Below the pieces are notes generated by a model, which saw only the letters and a list, made by a program, of their open reading frames with translations, made no database searches and was not told the DNA's origin. DNA of 14,897 nucleotides from assembly GCA_900546105.1 (NCBI GenBank), contig URBP01000053.1, positions 1-14,897 of the forward strand, read 5' to 3'. Position numbers and translations under genes: made by a program. Below are positions 14,407 to 14,897 of this stretch, in pieces. Numbering within the stretch: the first letter of the stretch is position 1; every line of letters starts with the position of its first letter. The stretch comes from an uncultured Collinsella sp. Lineage in GTDB: Bacteria > Actinomycetota > Coriobacteriia > Coriobacteriales > Coriobacteriaceae.

Positions 14407-14447
14407 GACGTCCTTTCGTATCGGTTTTTCCTCTGCGGGCTCCATAG

Positions 14448-14453
14448 ATTATA
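14448..14453 (-). promoter_or_regulatory. -10 box for the acyltransferase gene
   Basis: A perfect TATAAT on the minus strand (complement of ATTATA at 14448-14453). No clear -35 is seen 16-18 bases upstream. Predicted transcript start is near 14441, giving a leader of about 35 bases before ATG 14406. Confidence 0.5.
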
Positions 14454-14519
14454 TAAACGCCCGCTGGCGCGCTGACCCTTTGATACCATGAAACGACAGG
14501 TATTTCCTAAGGAGCACAT

Positions 14520-14897
14520 TTGTCTACTAACGCCTCTGGCAGCCCTGTTCTGTCGCTGCTTATCCCCATTTACAATGTTCAGCGCTACCTGCGCGAGTGC
14601 CTCGATTCCGCCCTGGCGCAGACGCTCAAGGATATTGAGATCATCTGCATTAACGACGGGTCGACCGACAACTCGCCCGCGATTATCCGCGAGTATATGG
14701 AGCGCGATGGGCGCGTCAAGATGATCGACAAGGCCAACAGCGGCTACGGCGACTCGATGAACCACGGTTTGGAGATGGCGCGTGGCAAGTACGTTGGTAT
14801 CTTGGAGTCCGATGACTTTATGGCGCCCGACGCACTCGAAAAGCTTGTCTCGGCCGCCGATAGCAATAATGCCGACTTTGCGAAGGCGAACTTTGAT
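14520..14897 (+). CDS. Family 2 glycosyltransferase, N-terminal part (cut by window edge)
   Basis: 126 codons run from TTG 14520 to the window end without a stop. AAGGAG (14509-14514) lies 5 bases before the TTG, and the reading frame starts the classic GT-A signature soon after: LSLLIPIYNVQRYLRECLDS (11-30), IICINDGSTDNS (41-52), ANSGYGDSMNHGL (72-84), RGKYVGILESDDFMAP (88-103), with the metal-binding ESDD at 96-99. This wording is common in glycosyltransferases that build capsule, exopolysaccharide or teichoic-acid-like polymers. The acceptor and sugar cannot be deduced. It is divergent from the acyltransferase gene across about 110 bases. Confidence 0.9.
   Translation, partial: MSTNASGSPVLSLLIPIYNVQRYLRECLDSALAQTLKDIEIICINDGSTDNSPAIIREYMERDGRVKMIDKANSGYGDSMNHGLEMARGKYVGILESDDFMAPDALEKLVSAADSNNADFAKANFD

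Noticed and set aside
14407..14445. Upstream ATG for the acyltransferase gene
   Set aside because: It lies 2 bases past a TATAAT box, so would be outside the transcript, and has no RBS; ATG 14406 has a good one.

Overview
The window looks like chromosomal DNA of a GC-rich anaerobic actinobacterium of the class Coriobacteriia, most likely Collinsella or a close relative. This is inferred from gene content and codon style: a sufCBDSU operon divergent from an Rrf2 regulator, an IscU-like scaffold of the type I associate with anaerobes, and a sortase-anchored muramidase-like protein. It was not tested by any search.

Layout. 1-245 (minus) is the N-terminal part of an IscU/NifU-like Fe-S scaffold protein. 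649-1458 (plus) is a REP-associated tyrosine transposase-like (RAYT) protein with a C-terminal helix-turn-helix; its expected catalytic tyrosine appears to be serine. 1524-6769 (minus) is a compact operon sufC-sufB-sufD-sufS-sufU for Fe-S cluster assembly, with overlapping or nearly touching genes. It ends in a strong hairpin terminator at 1459-1495. At 6992 (plus) a divergent Rrf2/IscR-type regulator begins. The shared intergenic region holds a TTAGTC-N12-GACTAA inverted repeat over the predicted suf -35 box. The regulator gene runs straight into a MntA/HepT-type pair (nucleotidyltransferase antitoxin plus HEPN toxin, 7432-8125) that is visibly richer in A+T than its surroundings.

8254-10065 (plus) encodes a secreted lysozyme-like protein with a long Ser/Asp and Lys/Glu stalk and an MPKTG sorting signal, followed by a strong terminator. 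10269-12065 (plus) is an AAA-ATPase-like/DUF1703-type protein whose C-terminal nuclease signature looks eroded. From 12083 to the right edge is a cell-surface glycan region: a GlfT-like family 2 glycosyltransferase (minus), an acyltransferase-3 membrane protein (minus), and the start of another family 2 glycosyltransferase (plus).

The most notable non-coding signal is a 35-36 bp element with an inverted GGGACAA/TTGTCCC pair. It occurs twice in the same orientation, at 1507-1542 and 6936-6970, and brackets the suf operon. One copy lies about 50 bp past the RAYT gene, so it is a candidate REP-like element. No RNA genes, CRISPR arrays or complete insertion sequences were seen.
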